The notes: generated by a model from the sequence alone, not told the origin. A stretch of 18,060 nt of DNA from UBA8437 sp963694825 (GCA_963694825.1 CAVOEV010000079.1:1-18060), one strand, 5' to 3'. Counted from the stretch's first letter, positions 1 to 7,954 are shown. Made by a program: numbers and translations.

Positions 1-1334
1 CCGTAACACTCGATACCAGCACCGCCCGCCGATACACCGGCTCGTGGCCAATCGGCAACAACCCGCGATCCGGCAGTTCCCCACCCGCCAACCTGCCCGT
101 CGACCTGCACCTCTGGCCCAACACCGCCAGCTACACCGGACAGCCCTCGGCCGAAATCCACACGGTCGGCTCAGAACCCGTCCTCCAACAACTGCTCGCT
201 GAACTGCTCGACCACAAGACGACACTCGTCCGAGCAGCCCGCCGGGGTGAATTCACTCTGCGAGCCTTCCTCGCCGGCAGGATCGACCTGGTCCAGGCCG
301 AAGCCGTGCTCGGTGTCATCGAAGCCGAAGACTCGGCCGGGCTGACAATCGCGCTGCGACAACTCGCCGGAGGACTCTCCGAACCGCTCACTCAACTCCG
401 ACAACAACTCGTCCTCCTGCTCGCCGACCTCGAAGCCGGACTCGACTTCGCCGATGAAGACATCCAGTTCGTCTCAAGACCCCAAAGACAACAACGACTC
501 AAACAACTCATCCACTCACTCACCTCAATCCAACACCAGTCCCGCACCCGTATGACCTCGCCTAGCCAAAACCAGGTCGTCATCGCCGGACTGCCCAACG
601 CCGGAAAAAGTACACTCCTCAATTCACTCACCCAAAACGAATCCGCCATCACCTCGCCGAAAGCCGGAACCACCCGAGATGTCGTCACCGCCAACGTGAC
701 CCTCGATGGACTCGATGTCCAACTGCTCGATACCGCCGGCTGGGAACCCACCGCAGCCCACACCGCAGCCCACACCGCAGCCCACACCGCAGCCCAACCC
801 ACAGCCTCGATCAACCAACTCGCTCGACAACAACGACTCGAACAACTCCAACACGCACAACTCGTCCTCTGGTGCCTCTCGACCCCCCCAGCAGACACCC
901 CTCCAAGCACCCACCTGCTCAACGATCGGCGAGCTCGACTCGAAGTCCAGGCCCAGGGTACACCCATGTTCGTGCTCTTCTGCCGCTCGGATCTCGCCAC
1001 CACGGCCGACCACAACGAGCTGCTCGATGACGCCGAACTGGCCGTCTCATCAACCACCGGCGACGGGATGTCTCAACTCCGCGATGCCCTGGTCAATCGT
1101 CTCAGCGTCGACCCGACCGGCCCGTCTTCGGTCGTCGGATCCACGGCAGCACGGACCTCGCAGGCACTCGAACGGACCGAAAGTCGATTGGTCGCGGCGG
1201 CCGAGGTCGAGGACGAGTTGCTGGTGGCTGTCGAGATTCGCGAAGCACTCGATCAACTCGGCTCGGTCATGGGCACCGTCTACACCGAAGACATACTCGA
1301 CCAGGTGTTCTCGAAGTTCTGCATCGGCAAATGA
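1..1334 (+). CDS. mnmE: tRNA uridine-5-carboxymethylaminomethyl modification GTPase MnmE (5' partial)
   Basis: MnmE works with MnmG to install the 5-carboxymethylaminomethyl group on wobble uridine 34 of certain tRNAs in the cytoplasm. The reading frame is already open at the left edge (first full codon at position 3), so the N-terminus is missing. Visible in order: the end of the tetrahydrofolate-binding domain (GEFTLRAFLAGRIDLVQAEA), then the G domain with G1 GLPNAGKS (Asn for potassium binding kept), G2 TTRD, G3 DTAGW and G5-like SSTTGDG, and the diagnostic C-terminal FCIGK with the conserved cysteine. Two oddities: G4 reads CRSD instead of NKxD, and a 12-nt tandem repeat encodes an Ala/His/Thr stretch just after G3. 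Both are seen directly; their effect is inferred. The next gene starts 110 bases downstream, so it is probably not tightly co-transcribed. Confidence 0.95.
   Translation, partial: VTLDTSTARRYTGSWPIGNNPRSGSSPPANLPVDLHLWPNTASYTGQPSAEIHTVGSEPVLQQLLAELLDHKTTLVRAARRGEFTLRAFLAGRIDLVQAEAVLGVIEAEDSAGLTIALRQLAGGLSEPLTQLRQQLVLLLADLEAGLDFADEDIQFVSRPQRQQRLKQLIHSLTSIQHQSRTRMTSPSQNQVVIAGLPNAGKSTLLNSLTQNESAITSPKAGTTRDVVTANVTLDGLDVQLLDTAGWEPTAAHTAAHTAAHTAAQPTASINQLARQQRLEQLQHAQLVLWCLSTPPADTPPSTHLLNDRRARLEVQAQGTPMFVLFCRSDLATTADHNELLDDAELAVSSTTGDGMSQLRDALVNRLSVDPTGPSSVVGSTAARTSQALERTESRLVAAAEVEDELLVAVEIREALDQLGSVMGTVYTEDILDQVFSKFCIGK
751..798 (+). repeat. 12-nt tandem repeat inside mnmE
   Basis: Four units of CCGCAGCCCACA; the first three are identical and the last ends in CCCAAC. 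Twelve is a multiple of three, so unit gain or loss keeps the frame. The repeat encodes Thr-Ala-Ala-His units directly after the DTAG (G3) motif, where the family has the switch II loop. Confidence 0.9.
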
Positions 1335-1444
1335 GGCCTGGTGGCAAGCCAACCGGCAGCGGTGCTATCATGGCTAGCCAGATACAGAAGTGAACCAGAG
1401 CCAAACAAAACACAACACGACCAATCCTGTGCGGAGTGTTTCAG

Positions 1445-2329
1445 ATGAATGTCACGAGTCCCACCGGTTCCGAGTCGTCTCAGTCGAAGTGGCCGATCGG
1501 AGTCTTCGCGTCGATCGATGCGGGTCTCGGCGTCCACCTGGACGTCGCCGCCGAACTCGGCGTCCCCAGTGTGCAGATCCATGCCCCTCACCCGAACACC
1601 CGTAACGCGGAAGCGGCTACCCAGTTTCTTGGTCGCTGTGCCGATTCGGGCATCACCGTGACAGCCGTGTTTGGTGGATTCGAAGGCGAAAGCTACGACG
1701 ACATTGCCACGACGGCCGCCACGGTGGGGCTGGTGCCCGAAGAAACCCGAGCCGCTCGTGTGCAGGAAATGAAGGAGATCAGCGACTTCACCACGCTGCT
1801 GGGCTGTGACACCGTCGCACTGCACATCGGATTCGTCCCCGAAGATCGCAGTTGCGACAGTTACACCAGCCTGATCGCTGTCACTCGCGAACTGCTCGAT
1901 CACGTCGCCGCCAACGACCAGCAGTTGAATCTCGAGACCGGCCAGGAATCGGCCGAACACCTGCTCGATTTCATTGCAGATGTCGAGCGCGACAACCTGT
2001 TCATCAACTTCGACCCGGCCAACCTGATCCTCTACGGTACCGACCACCCGATCGACGCCCTGCTGAAGGTCGGTCACCTGGTCCGCAGCGTCCACTGCAA
2101 GGACGCCACCTACGCACCCGTCGCAGGACGTGGTACCGACTGGGGTGCCGAAGTGCCACTCGGCGAAGGCGACGTCGGCATGATGACCTACCTCAAAGTG
2201 CTCGAAACAGTCGGCTACAACGGCCCTCTGACCATCGAACGAGAAATCGCCAACGACCGCGAGAGACAGAAGGCCGATATCGGTGCCGCCGTCGGATTGC
2301 TCGAATCGCTCAGAAACCAGGTCGGCTGA
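1445..2329 (+). CDS. sugar phosphate isomerase/epimerase family protein (TIM barrel)
   Basis: A 294-residue protein of the xylose-isomerase-like TIM barrel / AP endonuclease 2 superfamily, whose planctomycete members mostly act on sugars with divalent metal catalysis. Candidate metal ligands fall where the family has them: Glu164 (LNLETGQE), Asp190 (NFDPAN), His217 (SVHCKDA) and Glu265 (TIERE). The ATG at 1445 is chosen because GGAG at 1433-1436 lies 8 bases before it; a GTG at 1436 is in frame but overlaps that site. There is no signal peptide, so it is presumably cytoplasmic. The substrate cannot be read from the sequence. The neighbours (mnmE upstream, a kinase 147 bases downstream) give no pathway clue. 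The fold assignment is firm; the reaction is not. Confidence 0.85.
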   Translation: MNVTSPTGSESSQSKWPIGVFASIDAGLGVHLDVAAELGVPSVQIHAPHPNTRNAEAATQFLGRCADSGITVTAVFGGFEGESYDDIATTAATVGLVPEETRAARVQEMKEISDFTTLLGCDTVALHIGFVPEDRSCDSYTSLIAVTRELLDHVAANDQQLNLETGQESAEHLLDFIADVERDNLFINFDPANLILYGTDHPIDALLKVGHLVRSVHCKDATYAPVAGRGTDWGAEVPLGEGDVGMMTYLKVLETVGYNGPLTIEREIANDRERQKADIGAAVGLLESLRNQVG

Positions 2330-2476
2330 ACACCAGTCGCAGGCTTGGCCTCCTGTCATCCCGAAAGTCTCCAGCCGACACGCAGCCAGTCCTCTCGGCC
2401 GCTGCTCTTGAGAGACTGTGGTGCATCCATTAAACGAGTGGTGGTACAGGGCGGGCGGGTTGAGTTGGCGAGAGAG

Positions 2477-3661
2477 ATGACGACCGAGGCAAAGGGATCC
2501 GAAGACAGCCTGGACGAACTGGGCAAACACTACCGGTCGCTGGTTGGCGGCGGAGTGGTGGGTTGGGACGCCTCGCGTCCGTTTCTCGAATGCCTGGGGA
2601 TCGGCGGCCAGGGCGTCGTCTATCTCAGCGAACGACGTGGAGTCGACGGGTTCACGATCCCGGTCGCGCTGAAGGTCTTTTCGCCCGACCGATTCCAGTC
2701 GCAATCGGAATACTTGGCCGAAATGGCCCGCCTGGCTACGGTGGCATCCAAAGTGGCCCGCATCCAACAGGACCACCTGGTCGACATCCAGAACGTGATC
2801 TCGGACAACGGGGTCTATGTGCTCGAGATGGAGTGGATCGACGGTTACGACCTGCGCCGCCTGTTGACTCCCGACGCCTACGGACATGTCCGCGAGCAGG
2901 TGACCGACCGACGTTGGCAGTCGATCAACCAGGTGGTCATCACCCAGGGTCCTCAGCAACCACGATTGCGGCCGGGTACGGCGGCGTCGGTGATCCGCGA
3001 ATGTCTCTCGGCACTCGCGGCAATGCACCGGCATGGGATTGTCCACAACGACATCAAGCCCTCCAACGTGATGCTCAAGCGAAGCGGCAACGTCAAGATC
3101 ATCGACATCGGTGCAGCGTTTGAACTCGAAGACCGCCCGGCAATGCAGCCGTGCACTCCGATCTATGCCGCGCCGGAAGTGCTCGAAGGCAAACCGGGAA
3201 CGCCGGCGTCGGACTTGGCGAGTACCGGTTACATGCTGATCGAAATGTTGTCCGGCGAGCAGCCGTTCGCGGGAATGAACTTCAAGGAAATGCTCGAAGC
3301 CAAGCGATCGGCGTTCGACTGGTTGCCGGGGACGTTGCCGATCGAGGAGTTTGCGGTGACCGAACCGTTGCTCAGACTGTTGCACGGCTTGGTTGATCCC
3401 GATCCACTCAGCCGGTTTCCGTCGGCCGAGGAGGCCGAACTGGATTCGGGCGGAGTGGCCGAGTTCCAACGCGAGTTGGTACAGGCCGGAGTGACCAGTG
3501 AGTACGAGGCAGAGATCCGGCACTGGATCGACGAAGTCGAAGCCGAGTTCCAACTCCAGGACCCCTCCGACAACCCCGCCGGCGAATTCCTGCCAGCCAC
3601 CCGAATCTTCAACCCCAACGCTGAACAGGCCGACCAAGACACCACGAACCCGGCCTCCTGA
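2477..3661 (+). CDS. serine/threonine protein kinase, soluble, non-RD type
   Basis: A 394-residue Hanks-type kinase. Visible motifs: glycine-rich loop GIGGQGVVY (41-49), VALK lysine (Lys66), catalytic loop HNDIKPSN (190-197, Asp192 catalytic), DIG in place of DFG (210-212) and AAPE (231-234). The Arg of HRD is Asn here, so it is a non-RD kinase, which in the family usually means activation-loop phosphorylation is not needed. No transmembrane segment or sensor domain follows the kinase fold; the roughly 60-residue tail is acidic and Gln/Asn/Pro-rich. The ATG at 2477 was chosen because family homology begins after it. The frame is open upstream, with TTG at 2345 and GTG codons near 2440 possible, and no clear ribosome binding site decides. 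The target is unknown. Confidence 0.88.
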   Translation: MTTEAKGSEDSLDELGKHYRSLVGGGVVGWDASRPFLECLGIGGQGVVYLSERRGVDGFTIPVALKVFSPDRFQSQSEYLAEMARLATVASKVARIQQDHLVDIQNVISDNGVYVLEMEWIDGYDLRRLLTPDAYGHVREQVTDRRWQSINQVVITQGPQQPRLRPGTAASVIRECLSALAAMHRHGIVHNDIKPSNVMLKRSGNVKIIDIGAAFELEDRPAMQPCTPIYAAPEVLEGKPGTPASDLASTGYMLIEMLSGEQPFAGMNFKEMLEAKRSAFDWLPGTLPIEEFAVTEPLLRLLHGLVDPDPLSRFPSAEEAELDSGGVAEFQRELVQAGVTSEYEAEIRHWIDEVEAEFQLQDPSDNPAGEFLPATRIFNPNAEQADQDTTNPAS

Positions 3662-3678
3662 TCGGACACCGGGTTCGT
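3644..3678. terminator. perfect 10-bp hairpin over the kinase stop codon
   Basis: ACGAACCCGG (3644-3653) pairs perfectly with CCGGGTTCGT (3669-3678). The 15-base loop contains the kinase TGA. No T-tract follows on either strand, so intrinsic termination is uncertain. It lies 11 bases beyond the displaced tRNA-Phe 3' end at 3690, so it may have been the terminator of both the kinase and the original tRNA-Phe. Confidence 0.5.
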
Positions 3679-3689
3679 CGGCCATCAAG

Positions 3690-3783
3690 TGGGCAGGGGC
3701 GGAATCGAACCGCCGACACCAGGATTTTCAATCGGTGTGTCATCGGCCCCGGATTCGGCGCTAACCGACCATCATCAAACCAG
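3690..3783 (-). repeat. attL-like site: displaced 3' part of tRNA-Phe plus element left end
   Basis: Positions 3690-3733 match the 3' 44 bases of the intact tRNA-Phe gene (7744-7787), from the discriminator base to the anticodon loop, with one difference (C at 3706, T in the other copies). Positions 3734-3783 match 4828-4877 but not the tRNA. By my alignment the whole 94 bases differ from 4784-4877 at 6 positions. Bases to the left of 3690 share nothing with the other two copies beyond two or three bases. This is the pattern expected of host tRNA 3' sequence displaced by an insertion. Confidence 0.85.
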
Positions 3784-3822
3784 ATTCTTTGTTGGAATAG
3801 ACAGGCTACAGGAGATCAGGTC

Positions 3823-4512
3823 ATGGATTCACGCACCCCCTCGCTGACATCACCGGTTGATCGCATCCCTTCGATCAACGAACCCGGCATTTCTGTGTTC
3901 GAAGTGCCGCTGGTCCAAGCCACGAAAGAAACACTGGCCGGCCTGGCCACGCTGGAGGATTCGTTCGCAGGGGCCGAGGTCCAGATCGAGACGTGGCCCC
4001 AGCCGGGATGGCGGCCGGTGGTGGCAGGGACTGGCAACGAGGGCGGGGTGACCACCGGAGAATTCGAGGTGTATCGCTCTGGCCAGTTGGTACTGGGCCG
4101 CAACCACGCCGTGGATGGGTATTACGTCACCGGCTGGTTCGGCGACCCCGCAATGGCCTCCGAAGCGGCCGAACCCGAAAACTCCTCGCGTGTTCTCGTC
4201 AGTGAAGCCAACTACCACCCCGATGGAGGGCAGGTCTTCTTTCCACACGACGGAAACGCCTTCGTGGCCCTGCTGGCACCGCCGGGAGACGACGTGACTC
4301 CCGCTGACTTTCGGGCCTACTATTGTGACGGTCGAGCCGGAATCAACCTGCACCCCGGCACGTGGCATCAGCCCCTGTATCCGGTGGGCGATCGAGTGGT
4401 CTTCGATGACAAGCAGGGACGGGTCCACGCCTGCATCGCCGTCGATTTCGTCAACGAATTCCAGTGTTTCCTATCGGTCCCGCTGTTCCCACCACCGACG
4501 GAAACCGACTAA
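3823..4512 (+). CDS. ureidoglycolate lyase-like protein (AllA family cupin)
   Basis: A 229-residue protein resembling ureidoglycolate lyase, which splits ureidoglycolate into glyoxylate and urea in allantoin (purine) breakdown. The signature region is in the second half: a His-containing segment (YHPDGGQVFFPHD, 131-143), VALLAPPGDD (148-157), and GINLHPGTWHQPL (173-185), the family's GxWHxPL motif, then a VDF segment. E. coli AllA is about 160 residues, so this one has extra N-terminal sequence. The ATG at 3823 has GGAG at 3811-3814, 8 bases upstream. It is the only gene of element A and no other purine-degradation gene is visible, so it may act as a stand-alone accessory enzyme or on a different acid. 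Family assignment fairly firm; substrate inferred. Confidence 0.75.
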   Translation: MDSRTPSLTSPVDRIPSINEPGISVFEVPLVQATKETLAGLATLEDSFAGAEVQIETWPQPGWRPVVAGTGNEGGVTTGEFEVYRSGQLVLGRNHAVDGYYVTGWFGDPAMASEAAEPENSSRVLVSEANYHPDGGQVFFPHDGNAFVALLAPPGDDVTPADFRAYYCDGRAGINLHPGTWHQPLYPVGDRVVFDDKQGRVHACIAVDFVNEFQCFLSVPLFPPPTETD

Positions 4513-4660
4513 CGACGCGACGCGGTCGTCTTGTCACCGATGCAGTAAAGCACCTCCCGGCGAGTTCCCGCAGACAGGTGCCCCACGCGGGCATAAACGC
4601 GGCTGCCACAGATCGGGGGTGTGGCAAACACCTCGTTCCCCAGGGTGTTGCGGCCAGAAA
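4513..4660. other. intergenic stretch in element A, no gene seen
   Basis: Between the lyase-like gene and the element right end I see no convincing gene. Two small hairpins are present: GCCACA/TGTGGC (about 4603-4624) and AACACC/GGTGTT (about 4627-4650). Neither has a T-tract, so calling them terminators would be a guess. Confidence 0.4.
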
Positions 4661-4877
4661 GCGCAGCAGTAGGGCACGGCACCGGGCCGCATCCCGTCGC
4701 AACTGCTCAGGACGCCTCCAGACCCTTAAATGCGCAACTCGCACCATGCCACGGGTTGCGACACGATGCGAGTCAGAGCGGAGTGGGCAGGGGCGGAATT
4801 GAACCGCCGACACCAGGATTTTCAATCGGTGTGTCATCGGCTTCTGATTCGTCGCTAACCGACCATCACCAAACCAG
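4661..4877 (-). repeat. hybrid att site between elements A and B (truncated tRNA-Phe with its terminator)
   Basis: A composite of two homologies. 4661-4783 aligns without gaps to 7621-7743 (18 differences in 123 by my count), the sequence 3' of the intact tRNA. 4784-4827 is identical to the tRNA 3' part 7744-7787. 4828-4877 matches 3734-3783, next to the first copy. So the left side looks like copy 3 and the right side like copy 1, as expected for the junction between two tandem elements. The tRNA 5' half (acceptor 5' strand and D arm) is absent, so this cannot make a tRNA. The terminator hairpin survives at 4738-4772. Confidence 0.85.
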
Positions 4878-4906
4878 TTACGCCAACACGTCCGACGGCC
4901 GGCGGT

Positions 4907-6793
4907 CTAGGGCGAGCCGAAGATCCACGTTCCCAACAGCTTGTCATCGATCAGGTTGGGGTCGATCTGGGGGGCCCAGCTGTCGTGTTCGGCCCAGGGG
5001 CTGCGGACGCGGGTGACCGTGGCGTGTCGGGTGTCTCCGGGCTTGGGAGCGCCACCAAGTACCGACCACGGCACCCGCCACTCGGCCGTCCACATTTTTT
5101 CGGAAATCCGGTGGCCTTTCGAGAGTTGGCGTCCGACGGTCTTGTCAGTGGCCCAGCCTCCGGTGCCCGGCTTGCGGGTCATGCGGACGGATGGGCCTTC
5201 CAGTGGGACATCGATGCGGACGAATGACTGGGCGGCTGCCGATTTCGACATCACCAGCGTGTTCCGGTTGCGTTGCCGATCGGTGGCCGATTGGACCAGT
5301 TCGGCGAGCCGGGGTTCTTGGCATTCGAAGCCGAGATACAGGAAACGCTCATCCCAAGTGACCCGGCACGTGGTGTCGACCGCGCGTTGATCACGGATGA
5401 AGTACAGCAACGGATGAAAGTTCCTGAGCAGGGTGGCCTGTTTCCAGGCGGGGTCATCGAGTGTTCCGTCGATCGTGGGTGCGGACACACCGTCGGCCAG
5501 TCGTGGGATCGTAGCCTGCTGGGCCGGGAGACGTGGTGTTATCCGTTGGGTCGCATTCAAACCGGCCAGTTCCTTGTCACGGACCGCGATCCGTTCGCGG
5601 ACTCGCTTGATCAGTTGGGTGTTCTTCGGGCGAGCCTCGAGTCTCAGTCGATCGACCCGTTGCCTGACCGTCTTGACGCTTTGTGTTGCCCAACGCGGCA
5701 CGCGAGGGGCACTGCTGAACCACGCGGGTCGCTCGCCGTAGATCCAGACGTACTCGTCGACGGCATCCAGGGCGTGGAACAGCTTGTGCTCGAAGAGTTT
5801 CTGTTTGTCCCCGGGATCCAGGTAGGTCCCGACCAAGCGACGGTTGTTGTGGCTGCCAAAGATGTCGTCGAGGTAGATGGGGACCGAGACCTGGACCTGG
5901 CGACGGTAGGTGTCGCGGTTCGCGGGATCGATCAACGCCAGTTTACGTTCCTTCACGTTGACGTAGGCGTTTGTATAGTCGCCACGGGTGAGCAGGCTGA
6001 AACCGTACTCGTTGCCGTCGATGAGTTTCACCTCGGGGCCGGCGACATCCAGCAGGCCGTTGATGAACGCCGGATAGAGCGAGTAGATCGTCTCGGCCAA
6101 CTCACTGGGAGGAATCCGGATGGCCTGGTAGAGGTTGAAGATCCGCACGCGAGGCATTTCCGTTTGGATGGCCTGCATGTACTGGCCACCTCGTCGTCGC
6201 ACCATCGCGACGTACTCGTCGAATGTCTTCGTGTCGCGACGCGGTTGCGGTTTGCGGCTGCCGGCCTGGTCGTAGTTCCAGACCGAGGAATGGTACGGTT
6301 CGGGGTCGAACCCCAGCCCAACGCAGCGGGCGGCGACGGCGACCCGGGTCATCACGCCGATGTTGTGGCAGATCGTCGCCCACTGCCGATCGTCGAACCA
6401 GTCCATGCGGCCGGGATCGCCGTTGTCGAGGAATCTCTCGCCCGCTTTGACCATCAGAAAGTTGTCGGTGAAAGTGGTCCAGCGGATGGCCGAGAGTTCC
6501 TTGCTCGCGGGAGCCATCTGGGCGTCGGTGAGACGGGCCGAATGGATGAACGCCTCGTCACGGCCTTTCCCCTTGTGGAACAGGCTGAAGATGATGCCAT
6601 CAAATGGTTGCCGTTGCATCACCGCGGAGTTTCGCCGCAAATCGGCCATTTCGCGGAAGTTCAACTCCCAGCCGTAGACGATCACTTTGCGTCGCGGACG
6701 AGGGAACCCGATCCGGGGCCGGGTCGCTGGGGGACCAGCAACGACAGACAGGGGAGATGCGGCCAGCAGTAGCCAGGCAAGAATGCGTGTCAT
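4907..6793 (-). CDS. secreted protein with C-terminal CBM9-like carbohydrate-binding domain
   Basis: A 628-residue exported protein. The ATG at 6793 is chosen because a signal peptide begins there (Met-Thr-Arg, a hydrophobic run of about 15 residues, cleavage near VVAG-PP); the frame is open 21 codons further up, but that stretch is charged and would bury the signal. The middle (about 35-420) looks like a glycoside-hydrolase-type barrel or related fold, with the acidic motifs GFDPEPY and IYLDDIFG, but I do not recognise the family. From about residue 440 the segment beginning APTIDGTLDDPAWKQA and containing WDERFLYLGFE is typical of family 9-like carbohydrate-binding domains. A role in polysaccharide binding or breakdown outside the cytoplasm is inferred. 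No clear ribosome binding site. Divergent from the PPOX gene, sharing a 101-base promoter region. Confidence 0.7.
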   Translation of the reverse strand: MTRILAWLLLAASPLSVVAGPPATRPRIGFPRPRRKVIVYGWELNFREMADLRRNSAVMQRQPFDGIIFSLFHKGKGRDEAFIHSARLTDAQMAPASKELSAIRWTTFTDNFLMVKAGERFLDNGDPGRMDWFDDRQWATICHNIGVMTRVAVAARCVGLGFDPEPYHSSVWNYDQAGSRKPQPRRDTKTFDEYVAMVRRRGGQYMQAIQTEMPRVRIFNLYQAIRIPPSELAETIYSLYPAFINGLLDVAGPEVKLIDGNEYGFSLLTRGDYTNAYVNVKERKLALIDPANRDTYRRQVQVSVPIYLDDIFGSHNNRRLVGTYLDPGDKQKLFEHKLFHALDAVDEYVWIYGERPAWFSSAPRVPRWATQSVKTVRQRVDRLRLEARPKNTQLIKRVRERIAVRDKELAGLNATQRITPRLPAQQATIPRLADGVSAPTIDGTLDDPAWKQATLLRNFHPLLYFIRDQRAVDTTCRVTWDERFLYLGFECQEPRLAELVQSATDRQRNRNTLVMSKSAAAQSFVRIDVPLEGPSVRMTRKPGTGGWATDKTVGRQLSKGHRISEKMWTAEWRVPWSVLGGAPKPGDTRHATVTRVRSPWAEHDSWAPQIDPNLIDDKLLGTWIFGSP

Positions 6794-6894
6794 GAGCGAG
6801 GCGAGACGACTCTCGGTACGATGAGGGCGTGACGAGCAGTTGCTGAAGGCATGCAACGGCGACTGGAAACCGCTGCAAGAAGGACAATGCGAAG

Positions 6895-7524
6895 ATGAGT
6901 AACCAACCAGGTAACCGGGTCAAGACTGTTGACGAGTTGCGAGAGTTCTATACGGACCCGTCGTTGCTGTCGCAGCAGAAGTTCATGGAGACACTCGACG
7001 AACACTGCCGGGCGATGATAGCCCGGTCTTCGTTTTATTGCATTGCCACGCTGAACGATGACGGTTCCCTGGACGTGTCTCCCCGCGGTGATCCCCCCGG
7101 TGGGGTTGTTGTCCTTGATCCTTCAACACTTCTGTTGCCCGACAGGCGGGGCAACAACCGCCTGGACAGCATGACCAACGTGACGGAACGGTCACGTTTG
7201 GCCCTGTTGTTCCTGGTGCCGGGAGTCCTGGAGACGTTGCGTGTGACGGGATCGGCGACGGTGATCCAGGATGACCCTCGACTTGATGCGTGCGCGATCA
7301 ACTGCCAGGTTCCGCCTACCGGTTTGCTGGTCACTGTCGAGAAGGCCTGCCTGCAATGCGGCAAGGCGGTCAAGCGGGGAGGCCTGTGGGAGGAGACGTA
7401 CCGAATTTCCCGGGACGATCTGCCGTCGTTTGGGACGATGCTCGTCGAACAGACAGACACCGACCAGACAGCCGAGGAGTTGGACGAGTCGATCAATGAC
7501 GCGTACGAGAATCGCCTGTACTAG
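6895..7524 (+). CDS. pyridoxamine 5'-phosphate oxidase family FMN-dependent protein
   Basis: A 209-residue PPOX-type split-barrel flavoprotein, best fitting the subgroup of probable FMN-dependent enzymes that resemble Deinococcus DR_2398. Recognisable parts: FYCIATLNDDGSLDVSPRGD (47-66), the subgroup hallmark LPDRRGNNRLDSMTN, the LLFLVPGVLETLRVTGSA strand pair, and the C-terminal LQCGKAVKRGGLW, which corresponds to the subgroup's C-x-K-A-x-x-R/K-x-x-LW. The ATG at 6895 has AAGGA at 6880-6884, 10 bases upstream. Members bind FMN or a related deazaflavin and reduce small molecules; the substrate here is unknown. It is cargo of element B and no pathway partner is visible. Full length, nothing broken. 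Confidence 0.85.
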   Translation: MSNQPGNRVKTVDELREFYTDPSLLSQQKFMETLDEHCRAMIARSSFYCIATLNDDGSLDVSPRGDPPGGVVVLDPSTLLLPDRRGNNRLDSMTNVTERSRLALLFLVPGVLETLRVTGSATVIQDDPRLDACAINCQVPPTGLLVTVEKACLQCGKAVKRGGLWEETYRISRDDLPSFGTMLVEQTDTDQTAEELDESINDAYENRLY

Positions 7525-7620
7525 GGCGGTGGCTGGGACACTCGATGCAGGTGTCTGAACGGCATTATCTCTCAGTCACAGATGACCTCTTCGAGATGGC
7601 CGCAGCATTCAATCCGCTGC

Positions 7621-7816
<196 letters not shown>

Positions 7817-7830
7817 TTCGGAGAAATGCC

Positions 7831-7859
7831 ACTCTAGGAGAACCGGAAACCGCCTGCAA
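7831..7859 (-). promoter_or_regulatory. candidate promoter of tRNA-Phe
   Basis: On the minus strand TTGCAG (7859-7854), a 17-base spacer and TAGAGT (7836-7831), with 14 bases between the -10 and the first tRNA base. The hexamers match the sigma-70 consensus only in part (3/6 and 4/6), but spacing and position are ideal. Confidence 0.5.
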
Positions 7860-7910
7860 GCTGATCGGGCAGAGTGCGATCGAGAGCCCCTTGGCCGGGG
7901 GTGTGGGCGT

Positions 7911-7946
7911 GGGACAGGCACCCGCCAGGGGCGGGAAGCCAGTCCC
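7911..7946. repeat. 36-nt palindromic GGGAC...GTCCC repeat, copy 1
   Basis: Imperfect palindrome with outer arms GGGAC/GTCCC and inner stem CCCGC/GCGGG. It lies 8 bases past the stop codon of citrate synthase. It aligns ungapped with 10210-10245 (31 of 36 bases identical), which sits just past the xylose isomerase stop codon. A REP-like or terminator/mRNA-stabilising role is inferred from position and symmetry. Confidence 0.7.
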
Positions 7947-7954
7947 TGGGACCG

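Larger units (their letters stand above)
3690..4783. mobile_element. putative integrated element A in tRNA-Phe (no integrase)
   Basis: A 1,094-bp unit between the first and second truncated tRNA-Phe copies. Its left end (3734-3783) equals the left end of element B and its right end (4661-4783) equals the right end of element B, so A and B belong to one element family. It carries one cargo gene (ureidoglycolate-lyase-like) and no recombinase, so it would need one in trans. The boundaries are inferred from repeat architecture; the exact crossover lies somewhere in the 44-base shared tRNA segment. Confidence 0.7.

Noticed and set aside
1342..1371. Candidate promoter TGGCAA-18-TATCAT before the isomerase-like gene
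   Set aside because: The -35 matches only half the consensus and the spacer is 18; too weak to list as a feature.
1280..3688. Long minus-strand open frame of about 800 codons opposite the isomerase and kinase genes
   Set aside because: It lies antisense to two genes with clear catalytic motifs, has no recognisable domain and is rich in His/Asp/Arg from codon mirroring. High GC makes such shadow frames common.
4603..4650. Hairpins after the ureidoglycolate-lyase-like gene as terminators
   Set aside because: Stems are only 6 bp and no T-tract follows; they are mentioned only in the intergenic description.
3690..4827. Truncated tRNA-Phe copies as functional tRNA genes
   Set aside because: They lack the 5' acceptor strand, D arm and half of the anticodon stem, so no cloverleaf can form.
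5273..6772. Plus-strand open frame of about 500 codons opposite the CBM9-like gene
   Set aside because: The minus strand has a signal peptide and a carbohydrate-binding domain; the plus-strand frame has no family-like sequence.
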